NCBI GenBank assembly: GCA_964392915.1
Contig: CAYMRS010000006.1
Location: forward strand, 21,310 to 85,309
Direction of reading: 5' to 3'
Length of the DNA: 64,000 nucleotides
DNA from: JAAYUK01 sp964392915
GTDB lineage: Bacteria; Nitrospirota; Thermodesulfovibrionia; Thermodesulfovibrionales; Dissulfurispiraceae
The position numbers and the translations under genes were made by a program. Position 1 is the stretch's first letter; each line of letters starts with the position of its first letter. The notes below the pieces were generated by a model that was given only the letters and a program-made list of their open reading frames with translations, did not search any database and was not told the DNA's origin. This document shows positions 1 to 8,670 of the stretch, one piece after another.

Positions 1-1065
1 GAGCATGCGAAGCGTCGGTATCTCACGCTTTGCCCGCTCTTCGTCAAGATATAGATGAAGCGTCGCCTCAAACGCCGCAAGCGTCATCTTGTCGACCCTC
101 ACGGCACGCATAAGCTGATTTTTTGCTATAATATCAATGAGTTCCTTCTTCCCAACGATAATCCCGCCCTGCGGGCCGCCCAGCAGTTTGTCGCCGCTGA
201 ATGTGACGAGGTCGGCCCCGGACTTGAGAATTTCCTGGACGGTCGGTTCGATGTGGATGCCATACGGCCTCATGTCAATCAGGCTGCCGCTTCCAAGGTC
301 GAACATAACCGGTATCGTATGCTTTTTTCCGAGCGCGGCCAGACGTTCAATCGACGGGGTTTCCGTAAAGCCGACCATGCGGAAATTGGATTGATGGACT
401 TTCATCAGAAGCGCGGTGTTTTCGTTGATGGCGCGCTCATAGTCATACACATGCGTCTTGTTCGTCGTGCCGACCTCGCGCAGAAGAGCGCCGCTGTTGC
501 TCATCACATCGGGAACGCGGAATGACCCTCCGATTTCGACCAGTTCGCCGCGGGAGACAATAACCTCCCTGCCCTTTGCGAGGGCGAGGAGGCAGACGAA
601 AACCGCAGCCGCATTATTATTCACGATAAGACTCGCCTCAGCACCCGTAATGTCGTTGATCAGGCGCTGCACATGGCTGTACCGCTTGCCGCGCCTGCCC
701 TGCTCGAGATCGTACTCCAGATTGGAATAGCCGGATGCAATCTCTGATACATGGCGTAAAACAGCCTCTGAAAGAACCGAGCGGCCGAGGTTCGTATGAA
801 TGACAACTCCCGTCGCATTGATAGCCGGCTGAAGGCTGTATGCGCAGAGCTTTTTAATGCGGGTCTCCATCTCTGATTGCAGCGCCGCCAGATCGACCAT
901 AGAGCGGACACCGGAGCGGATATGATCACGCTCCCGCTGGAGCACGTCGCGGATGCCCTGCAGCACATACCGGCGCGCATAGCGGCTGATCCAATATGTT
1001 CCTTCCGCGGACTTCAGAACTTCATCAACAGACGGCAATGCGGCCAGCAGTTTTTGATGGTCCAT
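1..1065 (-). CDS. selA: L-seryl-tRNA(Sec) selenium transferase SelA, 3' end outside window
   Basis: SelA is the PLP enzyme that turns seryl-tRNA(Sec) into selenocysteyl-tRNA(Sec), so the organism should make selenoproteins. The frame is open to the left edge, leaving the first 355 codons (the family is about 460-480). The N-terminal SelA region is present, followed by the glycine-rich segment ATGVVIHTNLGRS near residues 84-96. The PLP-lysine motif SGDKLLGGPQGG has its lysine at about residue 293. The start ATG is preceded by AAGGAG at normal spacing. It is transcribed divergently from serA. selB is not in the window and may lie beyond the left edge. The assignment is secure from the motifs; activity cannot be judged without the C-terminus. 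Confidence 0.95.
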   Translation of the reverse strand, partial: MDHQKLLAALPSVDEVLKSAEGTYWISRYARRYVLQGIRDVLQRERDHIRSGVRSMVDLAALQSEMETRIKKLCAYSLQPAINATGVVIHTNLGRSVLSEAVLRHVSEIASGYSNLEYDLEQGRRGKRYSHVQRLINDITGAEASLIVNNNAAAVFVCLLALAKGREVIVSRGELVEIGGSFRVPDVMSNSGALLREVGTTNKTHVYDYERAINENTALLMKVHQSNFRMVGFTETPSIERLAALGKKHTIPVMFDLGSGSLIDMRPYGIHIEPTVQEILKSGADLVTFSGDKLLGGPQGGIIVGKKELIDIIAKNQLMRAVRVDKMTLAAFEATLHLYLDEERAKREIPTLRML

Positions 1066-1565
1066 GGAAACGCTCCTTAAACGCTTAAAAAATGATACCT
1101 CAAAAATCGAACTATGGAAGAATTAATTTTCCATAGAAAACGAATCGTTACGTATGTTGAAAAATGCGGTCCAACACTGATTTGCAAACCAGCGTACATT
1201 TAATCGGTTGCCTTTCGCGCTATTGTAACCGGTTATCCGAGACTTTTCAAAGGAATCCGTTTTGTATTATGATATGTACTTGTAAAATAGGCTTCTTGAT
1301 TAGTTATATAGATAATAACTGGTTTGTTGTGATTGCTGATTGATGACAAATGTCTGCCTACGTGACTATTCAATCAGACAACCGCAATCAACAATTCCTG
1401 AAACATCCGGTCTCGTTGCTGGAAAGATGCCTGATCGACCTTATCGAAGGGGCGCTCACGCAGGAACTGTTGATGAAATAAAGTGTCCGCAACGCCGACC
1501 GCAGGGGACCGATCTATCCATGATGGTACTGCGGCGGGTTTCCCGTGAAGGAGAATACAGTTATT
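1066..1565. other. Intergenic region between selA and serA
   Basis: About 500 bases separate the divergent selA and serA genes. The selA-proximal half is AT-rich, with a short inverted repeat (AGTTAT ... ATAACT) near 1301-1318. Two overlapping short frames exist: 1350-1481 (43 residues, ATG to TAA, C-terminal half amphipathic) and 1340-1588 (82 residues, running into serA). Neither has a convincing ribosome binding site. I see no riboswitch, tRNA or terminator here. Confidence 0.5.
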
Positions 1566-3146
1566 ATGAAGAAAGTACTCATCAGTGACAACATCTCGTC
1601 CCGATGCGTCGAGATCCTGAAGAATGCAGGGCTTGAAGTCGACGTCAGGACCGGCCTGAAGCCTGAAGAATTGAAGTCGATTATCGGCGACTATGCCGGC
1701 CTCGTCATTCGCAGCGCCACCAAGGTGACCGCTGACCTTATTGATGCCGCCGCAAACCTCAGGGTTATCGGCCGCGCCGGGTCAGGGCTCGACAACGTGG
1801 ACAAGGTTGCCGCGTCGAAAAAGGGAATCGTTGTCATGAATACGCCGGGCGGCAATACCGTCACGACAGCTGAGCACGCCATTGCCATGATGTTCGCCGC
1901 TGCTCGTAAAATCGCCCAAGCAAATGCCTCAATGGCGGCAGGCAAGTGGGAAAAGAAAAAGTTCATGGGCATCGAGCTTTACAATAAAACCCTCGGCATC
2001 ATCGGCCTGGGAAAAATCGGCGGCGAGGTCGCAAAACGCGCACAGGGACTCGGCATGAACGTCATCGCGTATGATCCGTTTCTGAGCCAGGAAAAGGCAA
2101 CGGAGATGGGCATCGCGAAAGGCGCGATTGCTGAAATCATGAAGCGCGCGGATTTCATCACGGTCCACACGCCGCTCACCGCTGAGACCAAGGGACTATT
2201 TAACGCGGAATCTCTCAGGACCTGCAAGAAGGGGGTTGTATTAATCAACTGCGCGCGCGGCGGCATCATCAATGAAAAAGATCTGCTTGATGCGCTGAAC
2301 AGCGGGCAGGTCGGCGCGGCCGCTCTTGATGTTTATGAGATTGAGCCGCCGGTTGACAATCCGCTTGTCGGCCACGAAAACGTCGTCTGCACTCCGCACC
2401 TCGGCGCATCCACCGAAGAAGCGCAGGAGAATGTCGCGGTTGCGGTCGCCGAGCAGATTGTCGATTATCTTGTCTACGGCACCATCCGCAACGCAGTCAA
2501 CTTCCCGTCGATTCCGGCGGATCAGGTTGCGACGCTGCAGCCGTGGATCAACCTTGCGGATCTCATGGGCAGCTTTACCTGCCAGCTCTTCGAGGACGGC
2601 ATTACAGAACTGACGGTCGAATACCGCGGCGATGTCTCCGCCCTGAATTGTCAGCCCATAACGATTGCGGCGATCAAGGGATTGCTGAATCCGATCCTTC
2701 TTGAAACAGTCAACTTCGTGAATGCGCCGTTCATCGCCAAGGAGCGCGGCATTGAGGTCAAGGAAATGAAGAGCAAGGACTCCGGCGACTTTCAGTCCCT
2801 GATAGTGCTGAAGGTGAAGTCCGCGACAAAAGAACGGTCTGTTGAGGGCACACTCTTCAGCAAGAAGGATCCGCGTATCGTCAGAATCGACAAATACCCT
2901 GTGGAAATTCTGCCGGAAGGTCCGATGCTCGTCATGCAGAACAACGACATGCCCGGCGTCATCGGCAACATCGGAACGACGCTCGGCAACGCTGGAATCA
3001 ATATCGCCCGGATGCATTTCGGCAGGGAGAGCGCGGGCGGCAAGGCGCTTTCGATCGTAAACATCGACTCCCCGGCAACAGAAGCTGTGCTGGAGCAAAT
3101 CAGAGCATTGCCGAACATTCTCCTGGTCAAAGCGATTATTGTATAG
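1566..3146 (+). CDS. serA: D-3-phosphoglycerate dehydrogenase
   Basis: First enzyme of serine synthesis, oxidising 3-phosphoglycerate with NAD. The 526 residues match the long bacterial form. In order: an N-terminal substrate domain (MKKVLISDN start); the Rossmann dinucleotide motif IIGLGKIGG; the catalytic arginine region INCARGG; the catalytic histidine in TPHLGAS; an intervening ASB-type domain; and a C-terminal ACT domain (MPGVIGNIGTTLG), which in this family senses serine. I place the start at ATG 1566 because homologues begin with MKVLISD-like sequence. An in-frame GTG at 1545 would add seven residues, and the GGAG at about 1550-1553 lies upstream of 1566. serC lies 1.5 kb downstream on the other strand, so two serine-pathway genes are neighbours. 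Confidence 0.96.
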   Translation: MKKVLISDNISSRCVEILKNAGLEVDVRTGLKPEELKSIIGDYAGLVIRSATKVTADLIDAAANLRVIGRAGSGLDNVDKVAASKKGIVVMNTPGGNTVTTAEHAIAMMFAAARKIAQANASMAAGKWEKKKFMGIELYNKTLGIIGLGKIGGEVAKRAQGLGMNVIAYDPFLSQEKATEMGIAKGAIAEIMKRADFITVHTPLTAETKGLFNAESLRTCKKGVVLINCARGGIINEKDLLDALNSGQVGAAALDVYEIEPPVDNPLVGHENVVCTPHLGASTEEAQENVAVAVAEQIVDYLVYGTIRNAVNFPSIPADQVATLQPWINLADLMGSFTCQLFEDGITELTVEYRGDVSALNCQPITIAAIKGLLNPILLETVNFVNAPFIAKERGIEVKEMKSKDSGDFQSLIVLKVKSATKERSVEGTLFSKKDPRIVRIDKYPVEILPEGPMLVMQNNDMPGVIGNIGTTLGNAGINIARMHFGRESAGGKALSIVNIDSPATEAVLEQIRALPNILLVKAIIV

Positions 3147-3198
3147 GTATAGGGATGCCGGATTCCGGCTGTCCGGCTCCGCCCGGATACGCAGCAAC

Positions 3199-3228
3199 GC
3201 CGGGGCTCTTTCTGGAGCGCCGGCTTTT
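3199..3228 (+). terminator. Probable intrinsic terminator after serA
   Basis: A GC-rich hairpin pairs 3199-3208 with 3215-3224 across a six-base loop, with one G-G mismatch, and is followed by TTTT. It ends 14 bases before the purA start, so it could also act as an attenuator of read-through into purA. Confidence 0.5.
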
Positions 3229-3242
3229 ATACGAGGTATGAA

Positions 3243-4517
3243 ATGTCAATTGTCGTGATTGTAGGCGCCCAGTGGGGCGATGAAGGCAAAGGAAAGATCG
3301 TCGATGTCCTGACGCAAAAGGCCGACACGATCGTGCGGTATCAGGGCGGCAACAACGCCGGCCATACCGTTGTTGTCGGCAACGACAAGTATGTTCTTCA
3401 CCTGATTCCGTCCGGCATTCTGCACGGAGGCAAATCATGCATCATCGGCAACGGTGTTGTAATCGACCCTGGGGCTCTGCTTGCTGAAATTGACAAGCTT
3501 GCAGCGAGAAAAATCAGCACTGAAGGTCTTGCAATCGCACAAAACGCGCATATCATCATGCCCTATCACACTGCCGTTGAGCGGGAACAGGAAAAATCCA
3601 AGAAAATAGGCACCACGCTCCGGGGTATCGGCCCCTGTTACACCGACAAGGTTTCGCGCCAGGGAATCCGGGCAATCGACCTTTTGAAACCGGACGTGTT
3701 TCGCGACAAACTCCGGAAGAATCTTGAGCCGATCAACTTCCTGATGGATAAGTACTACAAAGCGCAAAAGCTCGATGAAGCGGTCATCTTCGCGGACTAT
3801 ATGAAGTTCGCCGATCGCCTCCGTCCGTACATCAAGGACACCCAGACGATGGTGAATCAGGACATCGACGCACAGAAAAACGTACTGCTTGAGGGCGCGC
3901 AGGGCACGCTGCTCGACATCGACCACGGCACTTACCCGTACGTCACATCGTCCAATACCATCGCGGGCGGGGCATGCACCGGCGCGGGTATCGGCCCGAC
4001 GAGAATCAACAAGGTTCTCGGTATCGTGAAGGCGTATACCACACGCGTCGGGGAAGGCCCTTTCCCGACCGAACTGAACGATGCCGTTGGGGAAGACCTC
4101 CGCAAGCGGGGAGGGGAGTTCGGCGCGACAACCGGACGGCCGCGCCGCTGCGGCTGGCTCGACATCATCGGTCTGCGCTATGCCGTGTGGGCAAACGGGC
4201 TGACCGGCATCGGCCTGACAAAGCTCGACATCCTTGATATGATTGATACCATCAAGTTTTGCGTCGCCTATAAATACAACGGCGAGTTTCTGAAGGAGTT
4301 CCCCAAAGACGTCGACGTCCTTGCAGGATGCGAGCCGGTGTACGAAGAGATGCCCGGCTGGAAATCAAACACGATCGGAGCCACTTCGTTCGATCAACTC
4401 CCCCTGAATGCCCAGAAGTATATCCGCGCGATCGAAGAACTGCTCAATACTCCGATCGAGATCGTATCGACCGGCCAGAAGCGCAACGAGATCATCATCA
4501 TAAACGAGCAGTTCTGA
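3243..4517 (+). CDS. purA: Adenylosuccinate synthetase
   Basis: GTP-dependent ligation of aspartate to IMP, the first committed step to AMP. The 424 residues are a normal length. Diagnostic motifs are the GTP-loop QWGDEGKGK near residue 10, NNAGHTVV near residue 40, and TTGRPRRCGW near residue 300. ATG 3243 is chosen over the ATG at 3238 because GAGG at 3233-3236 is correctly spaced and the protein starts MSIVVIVGAQWG as in homologues. purB, the next enzyme on this branch, is at 50943-52241 in the same window. The gene ends at a bidirectional-looking hairpin shared with serC. Confidence 0.97.
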   Translation: MSIVVIVGAQWGDEGKGKIVDVLTQKADTIVRYQGGNNAGHTVVVGNDKYVLHLIPSGILHGGKSCIIGNGVVIDPGALLAEIDKLAARKISTEGLAIAQNAHIIMPYHTAVEREQEKSKKIGTTLRGIGPCYTDKVSRQGIRAIDLLKPDVFRDKLRKNLEPINFLMDKYYKAQKLDEAVIFADYMKFADRLRPYIKDTQTMVNQDIDAQKNVLLEGAQGTLLDIDHGTYPYVTSSNTIAGGACTGAGIGPTRINKVLGIVKAYTTRVGEGPFPTELNDAVGEDLRKRGGEFGATTGRPRRCGWLDIIGLRYAVWANGLTGIGLTKLDILDMIDTIKFCVAYKYNGEFLKEFPKDVDVLAGCEPVYEEMPGWKSNTIGATSFDQLPLNAQKYIRAIEELLNTPIEIVSTGQKRNEIIIINEQF

Positions 4518-4556
4518 ACCCCCTTATGGGTGCTCGGGAATCAGTAATGTGTCATT

Positions 4557-4586
4557 AAAAAGGCCGCCCTGAAACGGGCGGCCTTT
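4557..4586. terminator. Bidirectional intrinsic terminator between purA and serC
   Basis: A perfect 8-bp stem (4562-4569 with 4576-4583) closes a six-base loop. It is flanked by AAAAA on the left and TTT on the right, so it can terminate transcription from either side. It sits between convergent genes, as expected. Confidence 0.85.
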
Positions 4587-4609
4587 GAGCGACTGGAGTT
4601 CATTCGAGA

Positions 4610-5761
4610 CTACTGACCGCTTACTTGCTCATACGCCCACTCAAGCCACTCAACGCAAAGCTTAACGTCAGCGGTAGCAACCGTCGGGCCGCACCAGATG
4701 CGGAATCCTGTGGGCGCCGCTTTATACGCATTAATATCGTATGCAACGCCCTCGGAAGCAAGCAGCTTCTCAATCTTCTTTGCGATCGCCTTCTGGTCAT
4801 CCGCCGAAAGCGCGGTGAACTTCGGATCAACCACCTTCAGGCAGACCGAGGTGTTGGAGCGGATCGCCTTGTCTTCAGCAAGGAAGCCGAAGTATTTGCT
4901 GCCCGCGACCCATGCCTCAACCGCTGCAAGGCTGTCGTTGGAGATCTTCATCAGCCCTGCCAGGCCGCCCTGCTGTTCAGCCCACTTCAGCGCGCAGAGC
5001 CAGTCCTCAACGCAAAGCATCGACGGCGTGTTGATCGGCGAACCGGCAAAGATATCCTCATTGAGCTTGCCGCTCTTCTTCATGCGGAAGATCTTCGGCA
5101 TCGGCCATGCCGGATCATAGCTCTCAAGACGCGCAACCGCGCGCGGAGACAGCACCATCATGCCGTGGCCGCCCTCGCCGCCGAGGCATTTCTGCCAGGA
5201 GAAGGTGAGCACATCGATCTTCGCCCACGGAATGTCCATCGCAAAGAGTGCGCTGGTGGCGTCGCAGAGCGTAATGCCCTTTCTGTCGTCCGGAATCCAG
5301 TCGCCGTCCGGAACCTTCACGCCCCCGGTCGTACCGTTCCAGGTGAAGACCACGTCATTGTCAAAGTTCACTTTCGAGAGATTCGGTAGCTGTCCATACG
5401 GTGCTTCATAGACCGTTGCGTTCAGCTTCAGCTGCTTGGTGATGTCCGTAGCCCAGTCCTTGCCGAAGCTTTCCCAACACAGCACATCTACCGGCAGCGG
5501 CCCCAGCAGCGACCACATGGCACACTCAAACGCGCCGGTGTCGGACCCCGCAAAAATGCCGACCTTGTAGTCAGCCGGAATGCCGAGGAGCGGTCTGATA
5601 TTGTCGCATGCCGCCTTCAGTTTCTCTTTGCCAACGGCTGCTCTGTGCGAGCGGCCCGGCAGGTAACCGCCAAGCTCCTGAAGCGACCATCCCGGATGCT
5701 TGGTGCAGGGACCGGAACTGAAATTCGGAACAGCAGGTTTCTGTGCAGGCTTTTCTTTCAT
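4610..5761 (-). CDS. serC: Phosphoserine aminotransferase (SerC, class V fold)
   Basis: PLP-dependent transamination of 3-phosphohydroxypyruvate to phosphoserine, the step after SerA. The 383-residue protein resembles the alphaproteobacterial/archaeal SerC subtype rather than the E. coli type. It opens with NFSSGPCTKHPGW, carries FAGSDTGAFECAMW near residues 70-83, and has the PLP-lysine region SWQKCLGGEGG near residue 190. The start ATG is preceded by AAGGAG. Class V aminotransferases have overlapping sequence signals, but the adjacent serA supports this function. Confidence 0.9.
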   Translation of the reverse strand: MKEKPAQKPAVPNFSSGPCTKHPGWSLQELGGYLPGRSHRAAVGKEKLKAACDNIRPLLGIPADYKVGIFAGSDTGAFECAMWSLLGPLPVDVLCWESFGKDWATDITKQLKLNATVYEAPYGQLPNLSKVNFDNDVVFTWNGTTGGVKVPDGDWIPDDRKGITLCDATSALFAMDIPWAKIDVLTFSWQKCLGGEGGHGMMVLSPRAVARLESYDPAWPMPKIFRMKKSGKLNEDIFAGSPINTPSMLCVEDWLCALKWAEQQGGLAGLMKISNDSLAAVEAWVAGSKYFGFLAEDKAIRSNTSVCLKVVDPKFTALSADDQKAIAKKIEKLLASEGVAYDINAYKAAPTGFRIWCGPTVATADVKLCVEWLEWAYEQVSGQ

Positions 5762-6114
5762 GACACAACTCCTTTATCCATGTTAGTTGACGAAATTTCT
5801 TTGTGCCTCATTCAGGAAGAGCGTAGTGAGGGCATCCTCTTGCAGTGTACACCCTTGCTGAGCGGCAAAAAGCAGATCAGGCTGAAATATCTAAGTTTCT
5901 CTTCAGCAGTGCACTCAAAAAAGGTGTCATTAGTATAAATCAAACCGGGGGGAGGATGTATAGTAGGTGATGCCGTTGTGAGCATCCAATAGCCGATTGT
6001 TTATCAATGAAAATCTCTCTTGTTGTATATTACCTAAGATGCTAAGATGAGCGATCACCGAAAATAATCAGAGCAGCATGTCCCGATAGCACAGACATAT
6101 GCGGAGAGAGAGAC
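5762..6114. other. Intergenic region between serC and the restriction-modification island
   Basis: About 350 bases between divergent serC and hsdM. It holds the serC ribosome binding site at its left end and a candidate promoter for the hsd operon at 6020-6048. The middle part is AT-richer than its surroundings and has no convincing coding frame or terminator. I see no direct repeats or integrase remnant marking the island boundary. Confidence 0.5.
6020..6048 (+). promoter_or_regulatory. Candidate sigma70-type promoter for the hsd operon
   Basis: TTGTTG at 6020-6025 and TAAGAT at 6043-6048 are separated by 17 bases, about 66 bases upstream of the hsdM GTG start. This is a match by eye to the -35/-10 pattern only. 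Confidence 0.35.
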
Positions 6115-8670
6115 GTGGCTCAACTAGAACATATCGAAGCCATTGAAAAACGGCTGTGGAGCGCAGCGGACACGCTGCGGGCAAACTCCAACTACGCCAG
6201 CAACGAATATTTCCTGCCTGTAATGGGCCTCGTTTTTCTGCGCCATGCATACAGCCGCTTTCTCTCAGTCAAGGACGACATCGAGGCTGACCTGCCGACA
6301 CGCGGCGGCAAAACCCGTCAGCTGACCAAGGAAGACTTCTCGCAGAAGAGTGCTATTTTCCTGCAGCCCAAGGCCCAGTTCGACGCGCTTGTAGCCTTGC
6401 CCGACAGCGCGGACCGCGCAAAGGCTATCATCGAAGCCATGGAGTCCATCGAGTCTGACTACGAAGGCCTGCGTGGTGTTCTGCCCAAGAGTGAATATCA
6501 GGAGCTCGATAATGCCGTACTCGGCCAGCTCCTGCGCACGCTCAATCCGGAAGAACTCAAGCGCATCTCTGGTGACGTTTTCGGTCGCATCTACGAATAT
6601 TTTTTAACCCAATTTGCCGACCAGAAAGCCCACGACGGAGGCGAATTCTTCACCCCGGTTTCCCTGGTCTCGCTTATTGCCAATGTCATAGAACCGACCG
6701 CTGGGGCGGTGCTTGACCCGGCCTGCGGCTCGGGCGGCATGTTTGTGCAGAGCGCCCGCGTAGTCGAGCGGAGACACGAGAACCCGACCGAAAAGCTCAC
6801 CTTCTACGGGCTGGAAAAGAACGCCACCACTATCCGGCTGGCCAAGATGAACCTCGCGGTGCACGGTCTCGAAGGCGACATCCAGAAGTCCATCACCTAT
6901 TACGAAGACCCGCACGAACTCCTGCGGAAGGCAGACTTTGTCATGGCCAATCCGCCCTTCAATGTAGACGAGATCGACGCCGACAAGGTCAAGAACGACC
7001 CGCGCCTTCCCTTCGGCCTGCCGGGCGTCAACAAGAAGGGCAAGGTCAGCAACGGCAACTATATCTGGATCAGCTATTTCTACAGCTACCTGAACGAACA
7101 GGGCCGCGCCGGGTTCGTCATGTCGTCACAGGCGTCCAGTGCCGGGCGCGATGAGGCAGCGGTCCGCCAAAAACTGGTCGAGACCGGCGATGTGGATATC
7201 ATGATCGCCATCCGCTCCAACTTCTTTTACACCCGCACGGTTCCCTGCGAACTCTGGTTCATTGATCGAGACAAGCCCGATCAACCCTCATCCCCGGCCC
7301 TTCTCCCAACGGGAGAAGGGAGAAATTACCGGGGAGGATATGACTTTGCCGGATTGGTTGACCGGACTCGTGAGTTGCGGAAGAAACAGACTCCGGCGGA
7401 ACAGATACTGTGGGAGATTCTGCGTGACCGGCAGTTTGCGGGATTGAAGTTTCGTCGACAGCATCAGTTTGGCGACTATGTCCTCGACTTCTTCTGTCAT
7501 GAAGTGAAACTTGTGGTGGAACTCGATGGAGCGGTTCATGAACACCGCACAGAAAAAGATGCAAAGCGAGATGCATATCTGAAATCTCAGGGCATGCAGG
7601 TTCTCCGCATTTCCAATAAGACCCTCGTTAAAGATACCGCTTCGGTTTTGGCGCAAATAACTGCACTGCTCCCTTCGCCCATTGGGAGAGGGGCTGGGGG
7701 TGAGGGTCAGAACATTGTCCAACGACATAAGGAAAATGTTCTGATGATCGATGCCCGCAATGTTTATCGAAAAATCACCCGGAAGATTTACGATTTCAGC
7801 CCCGAGCAGGAGCAAAACATCCTGGCCATCGTCTGGCTCTACCGGGGCGAGACCGGACGCTATCTCGACCTTGTGGCAGGTTATTGCACCCGCATGCTGG
7901 CCGAGGGCGCCGCGTGCTTTTCGGCTCAGGACAGAGATGGCGTGCAGACCAAACCGCTGCCTGCTTTCATCGGAGCATTGGCAGCATTGCACGGCGCTGT
8001 TGAGCCGTTTCTCAAGACGTTGGACAAAAACGCACCCCACGCTGAGGCCCTTAGGGAGCTGGACGAAGCTGTACCTATATTCAAGGCTGACGTGGAAGCA
8101 TTTCACAAGAGCGTTGCCGACCAGCAGGCAGCATGGAAAAAACAGAAGACAACCAATGGCGAACTGAAGAAAGCAGTTGACCGGCTTGCGCCGATGGCCG
8201 AGACGAGCCGCGACCTCGTCAAGCAGACCGATCTGCTCTACAAACTCGCCTGCCGACTTGTCGAAATCTGCGAAAACGAATGCGCCGCCCGCGACAGCGA
8301 CACGTGGTCGAGCCGTGAAATCACCCGTACCCGCAAGGCTGCCGACGAAGCCCGCGCTCAGACAGTGGAGCAGCTCAAGCAGGTGCGCTACTTCTGGAAA
8401 CAGGCTCACTGGCTCACCGAGCGCTTCCCCGACGCCAGGCTGCGCGATGTGAAAGGGCTCGTCAAGCTTGTGAACCGGGCCGAGATCGAGGCCAACGACT
8501 GGAGCCTCACGCCCGGCCGCTATGTTGGTGTTGCGCCCGAAGAGGCGGACGAGGATTTCGACTTTGAAGAAACGCTCCGCAATATCCATGTTGAGCTTGA
8601 AGACCTGAACGCCGAGGCCGTGCAACTGGCAGCGACGATCAGGAAGAACTTCGAGGAATTGGGAATATGA
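6115..8670 (+). CDS. hsdM: Type I restriction-modification methyltransferase subunit HsdM with an internal DUF559 domain
   Basis: N6-adenine methyltransferase subunit that acts with HsdS to methylate the recognition site. Homologues are about 690 residues; this one is 851 because a DUF559 nuclease-like segment is inserted in frame at about residues 385-535. Visible are the HsdM N-terminal helical domain, the SAM motif DPACGSGGMFV near residue 200, the catalytic NPPF near residue 282, then VPCELWFIDRDKP just before the insert. Family sequence resumes at VLMIDARNVYRKITRK and ends in a long helical tail. GTG 6115 has GGAG eight bases upstream. The stop overlaps the next start (ATGA). Whether the enlarged protein is active is unknown; the insert lies after the catalytic core motifs. 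Confidence 0.93.
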   Translation: MAQLEHIEAIEKRLWSAADTLRANSNYASNEYFLPVMGLVFLRHAYSRFLSVKDDIEADLPTRGGKTRQLTKEDFSQKSAIFLQPKAQFDALVALPDSADRAKAIIEAMESIESDYEGLRGVLPKSEYQELDNAVLGQLLRTLNPEELKRISGDVFGRIYEYFLTQFADQKAHDGGEFFTPVSLVSLIANVIEPTAGAVLDPACGSGGMFVQSARVVERRHENPTEKLTFYGLEKNATTIRLAKMNLAVHGLEGDIQKSITYYEDPHELLRKADFVMANPPFNVDEIDADKVKNDPRLPFGLPGVNKKGKVSNGNYIWISYFYSYLNEQGRAGFVMSSQASSAGRDEAAVRQKLVETGDVDIMIAIRSNFFYTRTVPCELWFIDRDKPDQPSSPALLPTGEGRNYRGGYDFAGLVDRTRELRKKQTPAEQILWEILRDRQFAGLKFRRQHQFGDYVLDFFCHEVKLVVELDGAVHEHRTEKDAKRDAYLKSQGMQVLRISNKTLVKDTASVLAQITALLPSPIGRGAGGEGQNIVQRHKENVLMIDARNVYRKITRKIYDFSPEQEQNILAIVWLYRGETGRYLDLVAGYCTRMLAEGAACFSAQDRDGVQTKPLPAFIGALAALHGAVEPFLKTLDKNAPHAEALRELDEAVPIFKADVEAFHKSVADQQAAWKKQKTTNGELKKAVDRLAPMAETSRDLVKQTDLLYKLACRLVEICENECAARDSDTWSSREITRTRKAADEARAQTVEQLKQVRYFWKQAHWLTERFPDARLRDVKGLVKLVNRAEIEANDWSLTPGRYVGVAPEEADEDFDFEETLRNIHVELEDLNAEAVQLAATIRKNFEELGI
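7285..7320 (+). repeat. Left terminal inverted repeat of the DUF559 cassette (REP-like)
   Basis: This 36-base arm begins CCCTCATCCCC and contains a perfect 10-bp hairpin (7298/7300-7307 region paired with 7311-7320, three-base loop). It matches the reverse complement of 7671-7706 at 31 of 36 positions. In the hsdM frame it is translated as a proline/serine-rich linker. Confidence 0.85.
7671..7706 (-). repeat. Right terminal inverted repeat of the DUF559 cassette (REP-like)
   Basis: This 36-base arm is the inverted partner of 7285-7320, with five mismatches. Its own internal hairpin (CCCTTCGCCC against GGGAGAGGGG) is imperfect. It is translated as a glycine-rich linker just before HsdM sequence resumes. 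Confidence 0.85.

Larger units (their letters stand above)
7285..7706 (+). mobile_element. DUF559 nuclease-domain cassette bounded by inverted repeats, inside hsdM
   Basis: A 422-base segment is bounded by 36-base inverted repeats and encodes a DUF559 (Vsr/PD-(D/E)XK-like) domain in the hsdM frame. Recognisable pieces are RKKQTPAEQILWEILRDR, FRRQHQFGDYVLDFFC, LVVELDGAVH and DAYLKSQGMQVLRISN. The D of YVLDFF and the E of VVELDG are the likely nuclease residues. Removing this region rejoins normal HsdM sequence, so it behaves as an insertion. It has no start codon of its own with a good ribosome binding site, so the domain is made as part of HsdM. Mobility is inferred from structure; no target-site duplication is obvious. 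Confidence 0.7.

Noticed and set aside
7288..8625. 445-codon frame antisense to hsdM
   Set aside because: It mirrors hsdM and the inverted repeats; hsdM has clear motifs and this frame has no ribosome binding site or family-like sequence.
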